Shown here in pieces: positions 45,437-55,803 of a stretch of 64,000 bases of DNA (position 1 is the stretch's first letter; the number at the start of each line of letters is the position of its first letter). A program made the translations under genes and the position numbers. The notes beneath the pieces are model-generated. The model had not been told where the DNA came from. It worked only from the letters and a program-made list of their open reading frames with translations, and made no database searches. The DNA comes from Rhodocollybia butyracea. Lineage: Eukaryota; Basidiomycota; Agaricomycetes; Agaricales; Omphalotaceae. The stretch is from assembly GCA_015501585.1 (NCBI GenBank), contig JADNRY010000234.1, positions 32,378-96,377 on the forward strand. The letters are read 5' to 3'.

Positions 45437-46005
45437 GTGGAAATAGTGAGTTGAAGATGCAAAAATGTCTTTCAAGGAGTTGATATATGCTCATTAAATG
45501 TTCATTCAAAATTGTGCGTACATGAGTGAATGGATGAGTCTAGCCCACCGTCCATTCCGAGTCCCATTCCGCTCTCCGTCATCAAACTGTATATATTCTC
45601 CTAGTTTCAGCTGATATTCGCTGATACCGCGGGAAAGAGCTTCGTACTCGAAGCGGTTATCCTTGTGCGAGCTCGATGGGGAGATCCTGGCGGAGTCCTC
45701 GTGCTCTTAGAGAATTCCTTTCCCACCATCTCTAAGAGCACAAGGACTCCGCCAGAATCTCCCCATCGAGCTCGCACAAGGATAACCGCTTCGAGTACGA
45801 AGCTCTTTCCCGCGGTATCAGCGAATATCAGCTGAAACTCGGAGAATATATACAGTTTGATGACGGAGAGCGGAATGGGACTCGGAATGGACGGTGGGCT
45901 AGACTCATCCATTCACTCATGTACGCACAATTTTGAATGAACATTTAATGAGCATATATCAACTCCTTGAAAGACATTTTTGCATCTTCAACTCACTATT
46001 CTCAC
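45437..46005. repeat. 569-bp near-perfect palindrome
   Basis: The arms 45437-45713 and 45729-46005 are reverse complements with very few mismatches around a 15-base spacer. The ends are GTGGAAATAGTGAG and CTCACTATTCTCAC. No coding role is apparent: an open frame at 45607-45912 lies across the palindrome and reflects its symmetry. It is unrelated in sequence to the palindrome at 28989-37074. It lies about 200 bp after the DUF6535 stop codon. It could be a fold-back element or MITE. Confidence 0.85.
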
Positions 46006-46034
46006 TTATTGTTGCATCTATATATCAGTGAATG

Positions 46035-46660
46035 TTCGTTTTTTCTCCGTTTTCAAGGGGTTAAACAACTAAAATATTCCCGATATCCCATGAGACCGGA
46101 GATGTACATAGTAGACATAATTAATACACCAAACGAAGGTGTGGCCTGGAGGTGAGATGTAAGTACTCAAATGGTGTGCAAGTATGGGGGGTGTCTTTAC
46201 CGTTATCCTGGAGACGATGGTTAGTACCCAGATGGATAATATGATACTTTCTTCCGCTTTGGAGCCCTGACATCTTGGAGTTGCGATGCTACGCTGGTTC
46301 AATTACATCCGCTCTTCATAGTAGTAGGCTCAGCGCTTGCCGAGAGACCATGCTGTATTTCTATAGATTCAGGACAAATCAAATTCTTATATCGGCGTGT
46401 CAGATGATACTAACAGGGATAGACTCGATACAAACACTCGCATGCAAAAGAACATCATAGGTGATAGATTGACAACCTCGGTGCCTGCTGAGGCGCTTCA
46501 AGCAAGCCAGCAATCTTCAAGGCGCATGGCAAAGTTTGTATGGATTCAGGATCCAAGATTATCAGGTTGGCTGAATAAGTTTCTCCCATGTAGTGGCGCC
46601 GATAGACAAAAACCAAGATATTGCCCTCGAAGAGTAGAACGATTGAAACCACTACTAAGT
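46035..46660. repeat. Dispersed duplication block Y (partner 59578-60634)
   Basis: This is about 90 percent identical by eye to 59578-60634. The other copy contains an extra 427 bp near 59692-60118 and a short extra segment near 60320-60335. A minus-strand frame (46069-46302, 'MNQRSIATPRCQGSKAEESI') is partly kept in both copies but shows no known family. Its nature is unknown; it may be part of a mobile element or a decayed gene. Confidence 0.6.
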
Positions 46661-46668
46661 ATAGTCAA

Positions 46669-47048
46669 TGTAGGAATTTGGACTGGAATATTTGCAAGTG
46701 CCTCCGTGTACAAACCTGGACTGACTCATATGAACTGGAGTCATAATGTGTCAATATTGCATTGACTCATTTGTAGTACATAGTAGTCATTGACTGTGCA
46801 TGACTGTGCAATGATTCTAAATGACTCATAATGACTTTACATGACTTGCCTGGACTTAAAGCAAGTCAATTCCCTTATGTAGTGTAGTATACAATTGTAT
46901 AGTATATAAGTACCTAGTTTTATGGAATGAGACTCCATCGGGTTGTTGACCCAGGGCTTTACCCATCTCTACCCTCTGGTGTGCATTTGTCCCCACATTT
47001 GGAGGATGAGCGTAGCTTGTATCTGAATTTTCCCCCTTTACAACAACA
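46669..47048 (+). mobile_element. Solo LTR with GTCAA duplication
   Basis: A 380-bp LTR starting TGTAGGAATTT and ending ACAACA is flanked by GTCAA (46664-46668 and 47049-47053). A TATA-like 'agtatataag' motif lies near 46898. It belongs to the same family as the nested pair at 2621-3383 and the old copy at 8425-8742. It sits 26 bp beyond the stop of the P450 gene, on its 3' side. Confidence 0.88.
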
Positions 47049-47202
47049 GTCAAACTATGGTATAGTTATATATCTACAGTTCCAAAACTAGAGATACTTT
47101 GAGAGGCATGGAAGCTATTGTGCCATCAGCAATCAGTTGCAAAGTTGGATACATACACTGGACAATCTTTGCCTTGGTAAGATCAAATTGAAATGATCGC
47201 AC

Positions 47203-47522
47203 TGTTAAAAGTTGATGATCTTATCTTGTTATGTCATCTATACGTTCGTGGATTCATGCCGTAACGAAACCAGAAAATTTTCTGCTTTCATTACGTTACT
47301 TACATACGTCCCATGTGACACATTCTTTTAATTGTATTTTACATATATTGACACCTCAGCGTCGTTCTACCACTGTCGCTGAGGTTAGTACTCACATTCT
47401 TTATTTCTTGTACTTATTACTGACTATGTACCTAGAACTCTCTTTTATTTCAATAGGTACATAATATAGCGTCGTTCTACCACTGTCGCTGAGAACTCTC
47501 TTTTATTTCAATAGTTTCAATA
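47203..47522 (+). repeat. 5' LTR of copia element 2
   Basis: It starts TGTTAAAAGTTGATG and ends TTTCAATA. It carries an internal direct repeat 'gcgtcgttctaccactgtcgctgag' (47359 and 47469) and 'aactctcttttatttcaatag' twice. Confidence 0.92.
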
Positions 47523-47649
47523 GGTTATGGGCCCCGGTAGCCTGTACTGAATTAACGAAGCTTCTCTACTGCGCACAAGACCTCGGAACACACTCATTTC
47601 ACTCTCTCACACTCGTTCATTCACCTACACATCCCATACATTCGTCCAC

Positions 47650-50600
47650 ATGTCCCCTACATCTGCCACATCATCAGATTCCATTCAAATCCCTACCCTT
47701 ACCTACGGGACCTATTCTCGATGGGTTGGCCCTATTTCTGGCAAGCTCCAGAGGGCTATGGTCTGGAGATTCTGCAGTGGAGAGATGTCTGTCTATCCTA
47801 AACCTTCCGATCCTCGTCCATTGCCTAATGACGCCTCTGCCGTTGACCGGGCTGCTGTTAGACGAGATCACAGGGAGGATATGCGATCCTATGAGGAATC
47901 AATTACTCGTAATGACAAGGCTATTGGGATCATCAAAGAGCACCTTGCGCCGGAACAGCTTCTTCTCATTGAAAAGCTCACATCCGCCAAGGACGTCTGG
48001 ACTAAGCTTAAGGAAGCTCATGCTGGCACCACCGCTGGTCTTGAAGCCTTCTATATCAAGCGTGGTATGATGGATAAACGGTATGAACATGGTGATAACA
48101 TGCAGGATCACGTTAACTTCTATGCTCTCAAGAACAAGAAGCTCTCTGACACTGATGCTTTTGGAGACCAGTTCCTCGCGGAACTTATGCTCACTTCTCT
48201 TCCTCGTACTGTTGATGACTCTCCTAACACTTGGGAGACGTTTACCATCGTCACTCTTGCTGCCGTTACTGAAACAAACAAGCTCACCTCTTCTTTTGTC
48301 ACCTCCCGCCTCATTGCGGAGTATCGACATCTCACTTCTGGTGATGATTCTTCCGAGGCGGCTAACGCTGCCGCTGTTAGAGGGAAATCTAAACCAAAGA
48401 AGAAACCCAAGAAAGGTCCGCTCTGTTCCTACTGTCACAAAGGTCCTCACCTTGTTGAAGACTGTAACCACAAGAAGCGAGATGAGGAAGCATCCCGCCG
48501 CACTGCGTCCGCTCCTAGAAGCAGTGGGAGATCTAGTAGGAAGCCTACTGCCGCTGCCACCCAACACTCTGATAGCGATAGCTCATCGGATGAGGAGGTC
48601 AGTGCAAAAGTCGCTTCCACCTACTCAGAATTTCCCTCCGTCTGTCATTCAAGTTCCGATTCTGTCCATGTCTTTATCTCCACTGATGTTGCCACCTTCC
48701 TTGCCAAGACAAGCAACAACGAGAGTTACATTGACTCTGGGTGCTCTCGCCACCTAAGTCCACGTTGTGACTGGTTCGAAGACAGTTTGTACACCAAACT
48801 CAACAAACCCGTCCCCATTCATCTTGGAGATGCGTCTACCATTTACGCTGTTGGTAAGGGTACTCTTCAGTACCTCATGGATACGCCGGATGGAATCATC
48901 ACTGGTTTTCTACCCAATACGCTACATGTCCCGGATCTCGCCGCCACTCTGATTTCTGTCTCTCAGCTCACTGACAAGCGCAAACACACCATTCTCTTTG
49001 ATGGAGAGGAGTGCTTTGTCAAAGCTCGAAGCTCTGGCCGGTGCATTGCATCTGGTCGCAAGACCAAAGGAGGTCTTTACCTTCTTCACGCCCGTCCGCT
49101 GAAATCCCAAGAGTACGCAAATCTCGCTACCACATCCCGCTATATCGACATTAATCATGCTCACCGCTGCCTAGGTCATCTCGGTCAAGACAACATAAAA
49201 CGTCTGATTGCAAAAGGCATGGTAACGGGCATTGATGAAGTGGGAGGTCGAATAGAGTTCTGCGAGTCGTGTACAGCCGGTAAACAGCATGTATTTCCGT
49301 TCCCATCATCCAATAAAAGGGCCTGTCGGAAACTAGATTTAGTTCACTCCAATGTTTGTGGTCCATTACCCAACTCTATCAATGGTGGCTATAGGTATTT
49401 CATCACCTTCATAGATGATAACACCCACCACTGCTGGGTTTATTTCCTCCATCACAAATCAGAGGCGTACCGATGCTTCCGCGAATGGAAGGCTATGGTA
49501 GAGCTTGAGACTGGGCTTAAGCTCAAGGTTTTTTTGTACAGATAACGGTGGAGAATATACCTCTGATCAGTTTGAGCATTATCTCCGTAACCTTGGTATT
49601 ATTCATGAGACCACAGTCCCTCACACCCCACAGCAAAATGGCATTGCTGAACGCTTCAACTGCACTATCGTTGAGCGTGCCAGATGCATGATGCATGATG
49701 CTAAATTTACTGCTGGGTTTTGGGTCTTTGCCATCATTATTGCCGTCTATCTCATTAACCGCTCACCTACCTCACGGCTTCCTAATTCTACTCCACACAA
49801 AGCTTGGTCTGGCGTAAAGCCTTCACTCAAGGAACTCAAACCTTTTGGCTGTCCCGCCTATGCTCACATCCCCAAATCGAAGCGTACAAAGCTTGACTTT
49901 AAAACTCGTAAGTGCATCTTTCTTGGTTACAAAGAGCACACCAAGGGTTACCTTCTGTGGGATCCAAAGAAGCGAAAAACTTTTGTTTCATGAGACGTCA
50001 TTTTTGATGAACGTCCTCACCCTCCTGGCCCGCCTTTACCCATTCTGGATCTTTCGCAGATCCTTTACAATGGTGAGGTGCCTGGAGATGGCCTACCTGG
50101 TTTTTCTCAAGTGGGAGATGCGTGGGAAGATAACTCTCCCCCTGTGACTCCAGCGGTTCCGCATCCTCCTGCTCCATCTTCTGAGGATAACGTCGGTGAC
50201 TCTCGCCCATACTCCCCTGATCTTCCTCCTCCCAATGACCCTCCACCGGCTCCACCTGCTCGCTGTCGTCGTACAGACCTTGAACTTCTTGGGCCTGTTC
50301 CAGAAGTAGATGGTCCACGTGCTCGTCGCCTACCTGCCCGCTTCCGTGAAGAACCTGACATTGCGCCAGATCCTCCAGAACCTGCACCAGGCGATAGACC
50401 AGATGTTGCAGAAGGTGTTGCCATGGCCTTCGTGGCCACTGTCCATGCTCAGGGAGCCTCAGAGCCCCGCACTCTGCAGGAAGCACTCCGCGGTCCTGAC
50501 TCCGCCTCTTGGCTGAAAGCTGTAGACAAAGAGCTCAAGTCTCTCATTGATATGGGAACTTTCGAGTTTATTGACAATTTGCCTAAAGGTCGCCGTGCTA

Positions 50601-52060
50601 TTAGCTCCAAGCTTGTCTTTAAGATTAAGCGCCTCCCTGACGGGACCATTGAGCGGTACAAGGCACGCTTAGTTGCTCGAGGTTTCTCCCAGATGCCTGG
50701 TTTAGACTTTGATGAGGTATTTTCCCCTGTGGTCAAACTTACCTCCATTCGTGTCCTTTGCGCCCTCGCCGTGCGTCTAGGCCTTCACTTCCACCACCTC
50801 GATGTTGATACCGCATTTCTCAATGGTGAGTTGGAAGAGGAGCTCTATATGCGCCTCCCGAACGGCATTAGTGAACATTCTGGTAAAATTGTTCGTCTCC
50901 GCCGCTCTATCTATGGCCTCAAGCAGGCCTCCCGTGTCTGGAACAAACTTCTTGATGCAGAGCTCAAGAAACTTGGCTTCCGTCGTATCCATGCTGACTA
51001 CTGCATTTACGTCCTCCAACGTGGCAAGTCCATCTGCTTTATTGCTGTTTACATTGATGATATTGGGATTTTATGCGATGATCTCAAATTCATGCAGGAG
51101 ATCAAGCACCGGATTGGCCAACGCTTTAAGATCAAGGATCTTGGTGTTATCTCACAGTTGCTTGGCATTGCCATTGACTATGACCAAGAAAAGTGTGTCC
51201 TTCGGCTCTCTCAGACCAGATACATTGAGGAATCACTCAAACGTTTCCACTGTGATGATGGCATCACACGTCGCACCCCCTTATCATCTGGAGTTAAGCT
51301 TTCTAAAGCTGATTCCCCATCCACAGACGCCGAGAAAGAGGCTATGGCTGACAGACTCACGCTATACCAGGCTCTCATTGGTACTCTCATGTATGCCATG
51401 CTTGCTTCACGCCCAGATATTGCCTTTGCTGTAGGTATTTTGAGCCACTACTGCTCAAATCCAGGTGAGATTTATTTAAATGAAGCTCTGCATTGTCTTC
51501 GCTACTTGGGTGGTACCAAAGACTGGGTTATTGAGTATGATGGCACGATCATAGATGAACTCATCTCCCTTATCCTTGGATATTCTGATTCGGATTGGGC
51601 TGGTGATGTGGATACTCGACGATCCACTAGTGGATATGTTTTCCTCATTTGCGGAGCTGCTATTAGTTGGAGCAGCAAACTTCAAACCTCCCCAGCACTC
51701 TCTTCTACTGAAGCTGAGTACATGGCTCTTACTCGTACAGCACAGGAAGCTATTTGGCTCCGTCAACTCCTTGAACAGCTAGGTTTTCAGCAAACCAAGC
51801 CTACTCGCTTGTTGGGTGATAATATGTCATCTATTGCTCTTTCCAAGAACCCTGCTGATCATCCCCGTACGAAGCACATTCAACTTCGTCACCACTTTAT
51901 TTGTTTTGCAATCTCTGATGGCCAGATTGATCTGGACTATGTTCCAACTGCCCAACAAGCTGCTGATGGATTTACAAAGGGATTATCTGGTGAGAAGCAC
52001 TTGGCATTTGTGCGCATGCTAGGTATGAAGCCACGCCCGAGTGGGAGTGTTAAAAGTTGA
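47650..52060 (+). pseudogene. copia 2 gag-pol, one frameshift and one stop
   Basis: Gag starts MSPTSATSSDSIQ and has the zinc knuckle 'CSYCHKGPHLVEDC' (48423). Protease has 'YIDSGCSRHLSP' (48728). Integrase has the H-H-C-C region ('HRCLGHLGQDN', 'CESCTAGKQH') and core residues in 'DLVHSNVCGPLPN', 'TDNGGEYTSDQF' and 'QQNGIAERFN'. Reverse transcriptase shows 'GLHFHHLDVDTAFLNGEL', 'IYGLKQASRVWNK' and the catalytic 'YIDDIGILC' (51052). RNase H shows 'SDSDWAGDVDTRRSTSGY' and 'STEAEYMAL'. A seven-T run at 49529-49535 shifts the frame by one, and a TGA at 49991-49993 replaces a probable CGA before 'DVIFDE'. All other motifs are intact, so this copy has lost activity only recently. Confidence 0.92.
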
Positions 52061-52367
52061 TGATCTTATCTTGTTATGTCATATATACGTTCGTGGATTC
52101 ATGCTGTAATGAAACCAGAAAATTTTCTGCTTTCATTACGTTACTTACATATGTCCCATGTGACACATTCTTTTAATTGTATTTTACATATATTGACACC
52201 TCAGCGTCGTTCTACCACTGTCGCTGAGGTTAGTACTCACATTCTTTATTTCTTGTACTTATTACTGACTATGTACCTAGAACTCTCTTTTATTTCAATA
52301 GGTACATAATATAGTGTCGTTCTACCACTGTCGCTGAGAACTCTCTTTTATTTCAATAGTTTCAATA
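52048..52367 (+). repeat. 3' LTR of copia element 2
   Basis: A 320-bp copy of the LTR, preceded by a purine-rich 'gagtgggag' tract and followed by the duplication CGCAC at 52368-52372. It differs from the 5' LTR by 'gctgtaatg' in place of 'gccgtaacg' and similar CpG changes. Confidence 0.92.
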
Positions 52368-54492
52368 CGCACAAGAAGCGCAAGAATTATCTTCAGCTCG
52401 AGTACAGCTAAAACAGAACAACAACACTTGAGAAAAGTGCTGGAAATAATGAAATATATACTAAGAGCTCACCAACTCTGTAGCCAGTGCAACTTTGTGG
52501 TCCGTCAGCTACATGTAGAATTAAGTACTTGAAAGTCAAACAAGCAATCCACTCAAAAATTCCACTTACAAAACAAAGACACTCCATTCCAGGGTCCACG
52601 CAGCAGTTTGTCTACAGGAGGAACGCCTCCAGGCTCAATCCATTGTTCTGGAATGAATTTATCTGCATTATCTCCCCATACTTGCTTGTTCACATTGAGA
52701 ATAGCCCAAGGGATCTGTAATACCTAGATGTAGATGGTGAGTCAAACTTGCTACAAGTCCTGAACAGACACAAACCTGGCTGGCTTTGACAGCAAGTGAG
52801 GATACCATTTCCCCACTCCCAGTATGGATGGCCGTGCAAAGAAGTATCACATCATCATGGCGAGCTATACACTGTGTGGGTTGGCCAACAGGATGCAAGC
52901 GCAATCTAAAATTCAGAAAAAAAAATTCAAAAAAATTGAGGTTTCCCATTCTCACGAGTGGGCGCGCCGGCTTGAGGTGAAAAAACATACCCCTCTTTAA
53001 CTACCCCACTGAGATACTTGAATTCCCCAGTACTTTTGTAATCAAGGGAAGCCGCGGTCCGAATTTCTTGTTGTAATTTGCATTGAACCAATGGAGTTTG
53101 GGTCAATTGAAGCAGCATGAAGTCGGCCGTTACCGCTGTACTTTCATGTCCAGCCACCCTATAGTATATGCTGTAAGCCATAATGCGCAATACATGTTAC
53201 AAGCACCCGCTCGCCGCACAAGAAGGTTGTAATCTACCCATGAGAATAGAACTGGTATCAGTAGCATGAGATGCACTTACATTATCAAGTATTTCTGTGG
53301 TAGTGAGTACCGCTTCCGATTGTTCCACAAGCTTATGGTTCCCATTAAGGAGAATAGACAAAATATTGTTACCACCAATATGTTTGGAGTTGTCCAAAAT
53401 AAGTTTTCCGGCAATTTTATATATATGATGTTTTTTGCTACACTCTCTCGAAAGGCTGGTATGGGTAACCTGGAAATCCATGGGAAAATATTGAGTAGCC
53501 TAGGTGCTAGAAATCCTATGAAAGTCTGCGACATAACCACATCTTGATGCCATGCAGAACAGATTGCTTTTGCGTCTTTGCTTTCGCCACCCTCAAAATT
53601 GTGGCCAAAACCAACTCGGCCTATGATATCAAGACTGTAATCATGTAAGGAAATGTCTGGTAATCCATGGTGCAACTTACGCGCAAGCAGATATGACAGG
53701 AACTATATCTACAATGGTGCCGCTTGTATCTATCAAGCTGGAAGAGAGATTTTGGGTCATCTGGTACAACATGTGAGCTTATATCTCAAATATTGATAAA
53801 TTCACTCACCCTTTCAGCGCAGAAGGATATATCATCAGACATGGCCTTGACAGCTTCCGCTCTACATAAGAATATTTCGGTTTGAACCCTCAGAACACTA
53901 GCATTCAATACATACGTGAATGCAGGTGTCAGCAGTCTGCGCTGGTATTTATGGTCTTCCCCTTCAATCCCTCTAAGACCTGCCCCAATGAGAGTTTTGA
54001 TAAGCTGCAGAAACCCCTGTGGTTTGCCTAGACACAAGGCCAAAGACTGAGTACTCTCCAAAAGAATAATTATGGAAGACAGACCGTAAGTAGTATAAGT
54101 GTTTTGGAGAATGTGGTGAGCCGCAAAGTTATCTCCGACAATGACCTATCGTCAAATGATACGTGTTGGGTTAGTTTTAGAATTGAATCCCAGTTAGTAT
54201 GCACGTACAATGTCAGGCTGAAATAATGCGGCTTTGATCCTATACACTAGCCCCAGTGACGTTCAGCGACATCATGTCGGGTAATCTTGAGTTCATGTCC
54301 CCATATCCAGCTTGCTTACTTTGAGTCCTGAAATGCTTGTTGGGCGTGCAGTCTATGAGTTCATTACTTGGAGGGGAAACTCACAGGCATTGGAAGCTTC
54401 TGCACCACACTCTGTCTGTGTTGCATATGTCTCCAGAACAAGTAGGACATCCCCAAGACAAAAACACTAAGAGAGTAACTGTTGACAATCAT

Positions 54493-55029
54493 GATTGTTA
54501 GTCCTAAATGTCCTGTTTGAAAACGAAGTGAAAAAGATATTCGGCTCTGACTGAAGGGAAGATAGGGCCAGTCTTGTGGGCCTCAATTTAAGGGCTATTG
54601 CGCACCATTTAAACTATACTAAGCCCTAAGCCATCCATATGGGCTATTGTGTGTGGTGCCTAGAACACTGCTTAAACCGTACATGGTGTAAACCCTTAAG
54701 CTACATTTGGGCATTATAAATGGGAACCAGAGCTTTTGCGGCATTGTGGCATGTTCAATCAATAATCTCCCGCTTCAATATTGCCGTTTACTTCTATTTC
54801 AGAACTATCAACCAGGGGAGGATACTTGGGAGCCGTTGATCAATCTGCTGGGTTCAAAGTTGGAAGGGTACTGGAGACTCTCTAGACATCAGCAAGTTGG
54901 ATCTCGTATGAAATATATTTCTATACACCCATATCTTCCCATGCTTGTTTTGTTGCTTTTCTCCATACATCATGAAAATGTATGGAGGTATGGAACATTA
55001 TATTTAAATTTCGTACAGAGCCAATGGGG
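54493..55029. other. Intergenic, with a short copy of sequence at 60670
   Basis: No gene was recognised. The stretch 54777-54870 ('tttacttctatttcag.actatcaac') resembles 60670-60770, a fourth piece shared with the duplicated region near 60 kb. Confidence 0.45.
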
Positions 55030-55680
55030 TGGTTAGTACTAGCAGTACTGTACAAATTGAGTGCAATACTCCTTCGAGAGCATCTAGGCTTGCGTGGTTT
55101 GTGAAAATGCCTGGTACAACTAATATTGACCTGACATAATCACATAACTCCCAAAGATGTGCATTCTCTGCAATGCTCTGAGCTCTCCTTTCAAGTTCTG
55201 TTTCCTTCTCTTTCAACTGCTCTTCATAGGTGGTAACCTTGGCCTCCAGATTTTGAACCTTCATTTTAAGCTCGTGTATCATGGCTGCGGAGCTAGCGGC
55301 AACTGCAGTGAAAGCTCAATATATCACTTCAAAACCCTAAGTTTAAAATGTACCTGGCTTTGAATCCACATCAAACAAAATGTGTTCCATTGGCGTCAAG
55401 TTCTCCTTGCGATCACTGTTTAAGTTATAAATAATACATCCTTAGAATAATTATTTTCACACTTACTTTGAAGTATTCTCCGGTAACCAGCAGTGGCCTT
55501 CCTAGACCCGCAAATTGGATTGCCAGCCTCTGATACTTTCAAACATTTTGCATGCCTTGAATCGGAAACTTTCGGTCTCGTAGTTCTTTGTTTGCCAAGA
55601 CTGTGGATATCAGAACTAGATTCTGAATCAGATAGAGTAATTGGAGAGGACTCTTGTCCAGAGCTTTTGTGGGTTTTCAT
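55030..55680 (-). CDS. Small coiled-coil protein, multi-exon
   Basis: Exon 1 (55680-55467) starts MKTHKSSGQESSPITLSDSE, a serine-rich acidic region, then a basic stretch. A middle exon (about 55415-55355) reads 'DRKENLTPMEHILFDVDSKP'. The next encodes 'ASSAAMIHELKMKVQNLEAK' and a coiled coil with heptads ('TYEEQLKEKETELERRAQSI'), ending 'NAHLWELCDYVR'. A further short exon may read 'LDALEGVLHSIC'. The exon 1/2 junction does not match in phase, so either the boundary is wrong or the gene is damaged. The pattern recalls a mushroom family of unknown function. It may be nuclear by its charged N-terminus; that is inference. Confidence 0.5.
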
Positions 55681-55803
55681 AGAAATTTGTGCTATGAGAT
55701 GAAGCAAAGATGAAGTCTCCCAGACGAGATTATGTTGGGGTATTACTCGTGAGAACAAACTATATAGTTACAGCTTTGACACTTTCCTCTCCAACGATTT
55801 CAG

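Larger units (their letters stand above)
47203..52367 (+). mobile_element. Ty1/copia element 2, nearly intact
   Basis: A 5,165-bp element has two 320-bp LTRs and the 5-bp duplication CGCAC (47198-47202 and 52368-52372). The gag-pol order is gag, protease, integrase, reverse transcriptase, RNase H. 'ggttatgggcccc' directly after the 5' LTR (47523) is in the primer-binding-site position. The LTRs differ at about five positions, four of which are CpG to TpG in the 3' copy, so insertion is fairly recent. It lies inside the last exon of a P450 gene, on the opposite strand. It is not closely related to copia element 1. Confidence 0.93.
47074..54492 (-). pseudogene. Cytochrome P450, last exon split by a copia element
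   Basis: The start at 54492 encodes MIVNSYSLSVFVLGMSYLFW, a membrane anchor. Later exons give 'IVGDNFAAHHILQN' (about 54146), 'GAGLRGIEGEDHKYQRRLLT' (C-helix WxxxR-like region), 'SLDIIGRVGFGHNFEG', the I-helix 'AGHESTAVTADF' (about 53150) and 'FRLRLHPVGQPTQ'. 'VWGDNADKFIPEQW' and the haem loop 'DGPQSCTGYR' follow (cysteine near 52490). The last exon reads 'AVLELKIILALLVR' at 52408-52368, where copia 2 is inserted. Coding resumes in phase at 47197 as 'SFQFDLTKAKIVQ' and stops at 47076-47074. Frames also break near 54250 ('HWG|LVYRIKAA') and 53680. A monooxygenase is expected; the substrate is unknown. The present copy cannot make the normal C-terminus. Confidence 0.8.

Noticed and set aside
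45607..45912. 101-residue open frame on the minus strand
   Set aside because: It lies across the 569-bp palindrome, and its frame arises from the symmetric sequence. No family signal.
50107..50486. Minus-strand frames within copia 2
   Set aside because: They are shadows of the proline-rich linker between integrase and reverse transcriptase.
20362..54492. Secondary-metabolite gene cluster
   Set aside because: Methyltransferases and a P450 are present, but there is no synthase, prenyltransferase or terpene cyclase, and the genes are far apart and separated by repeats.
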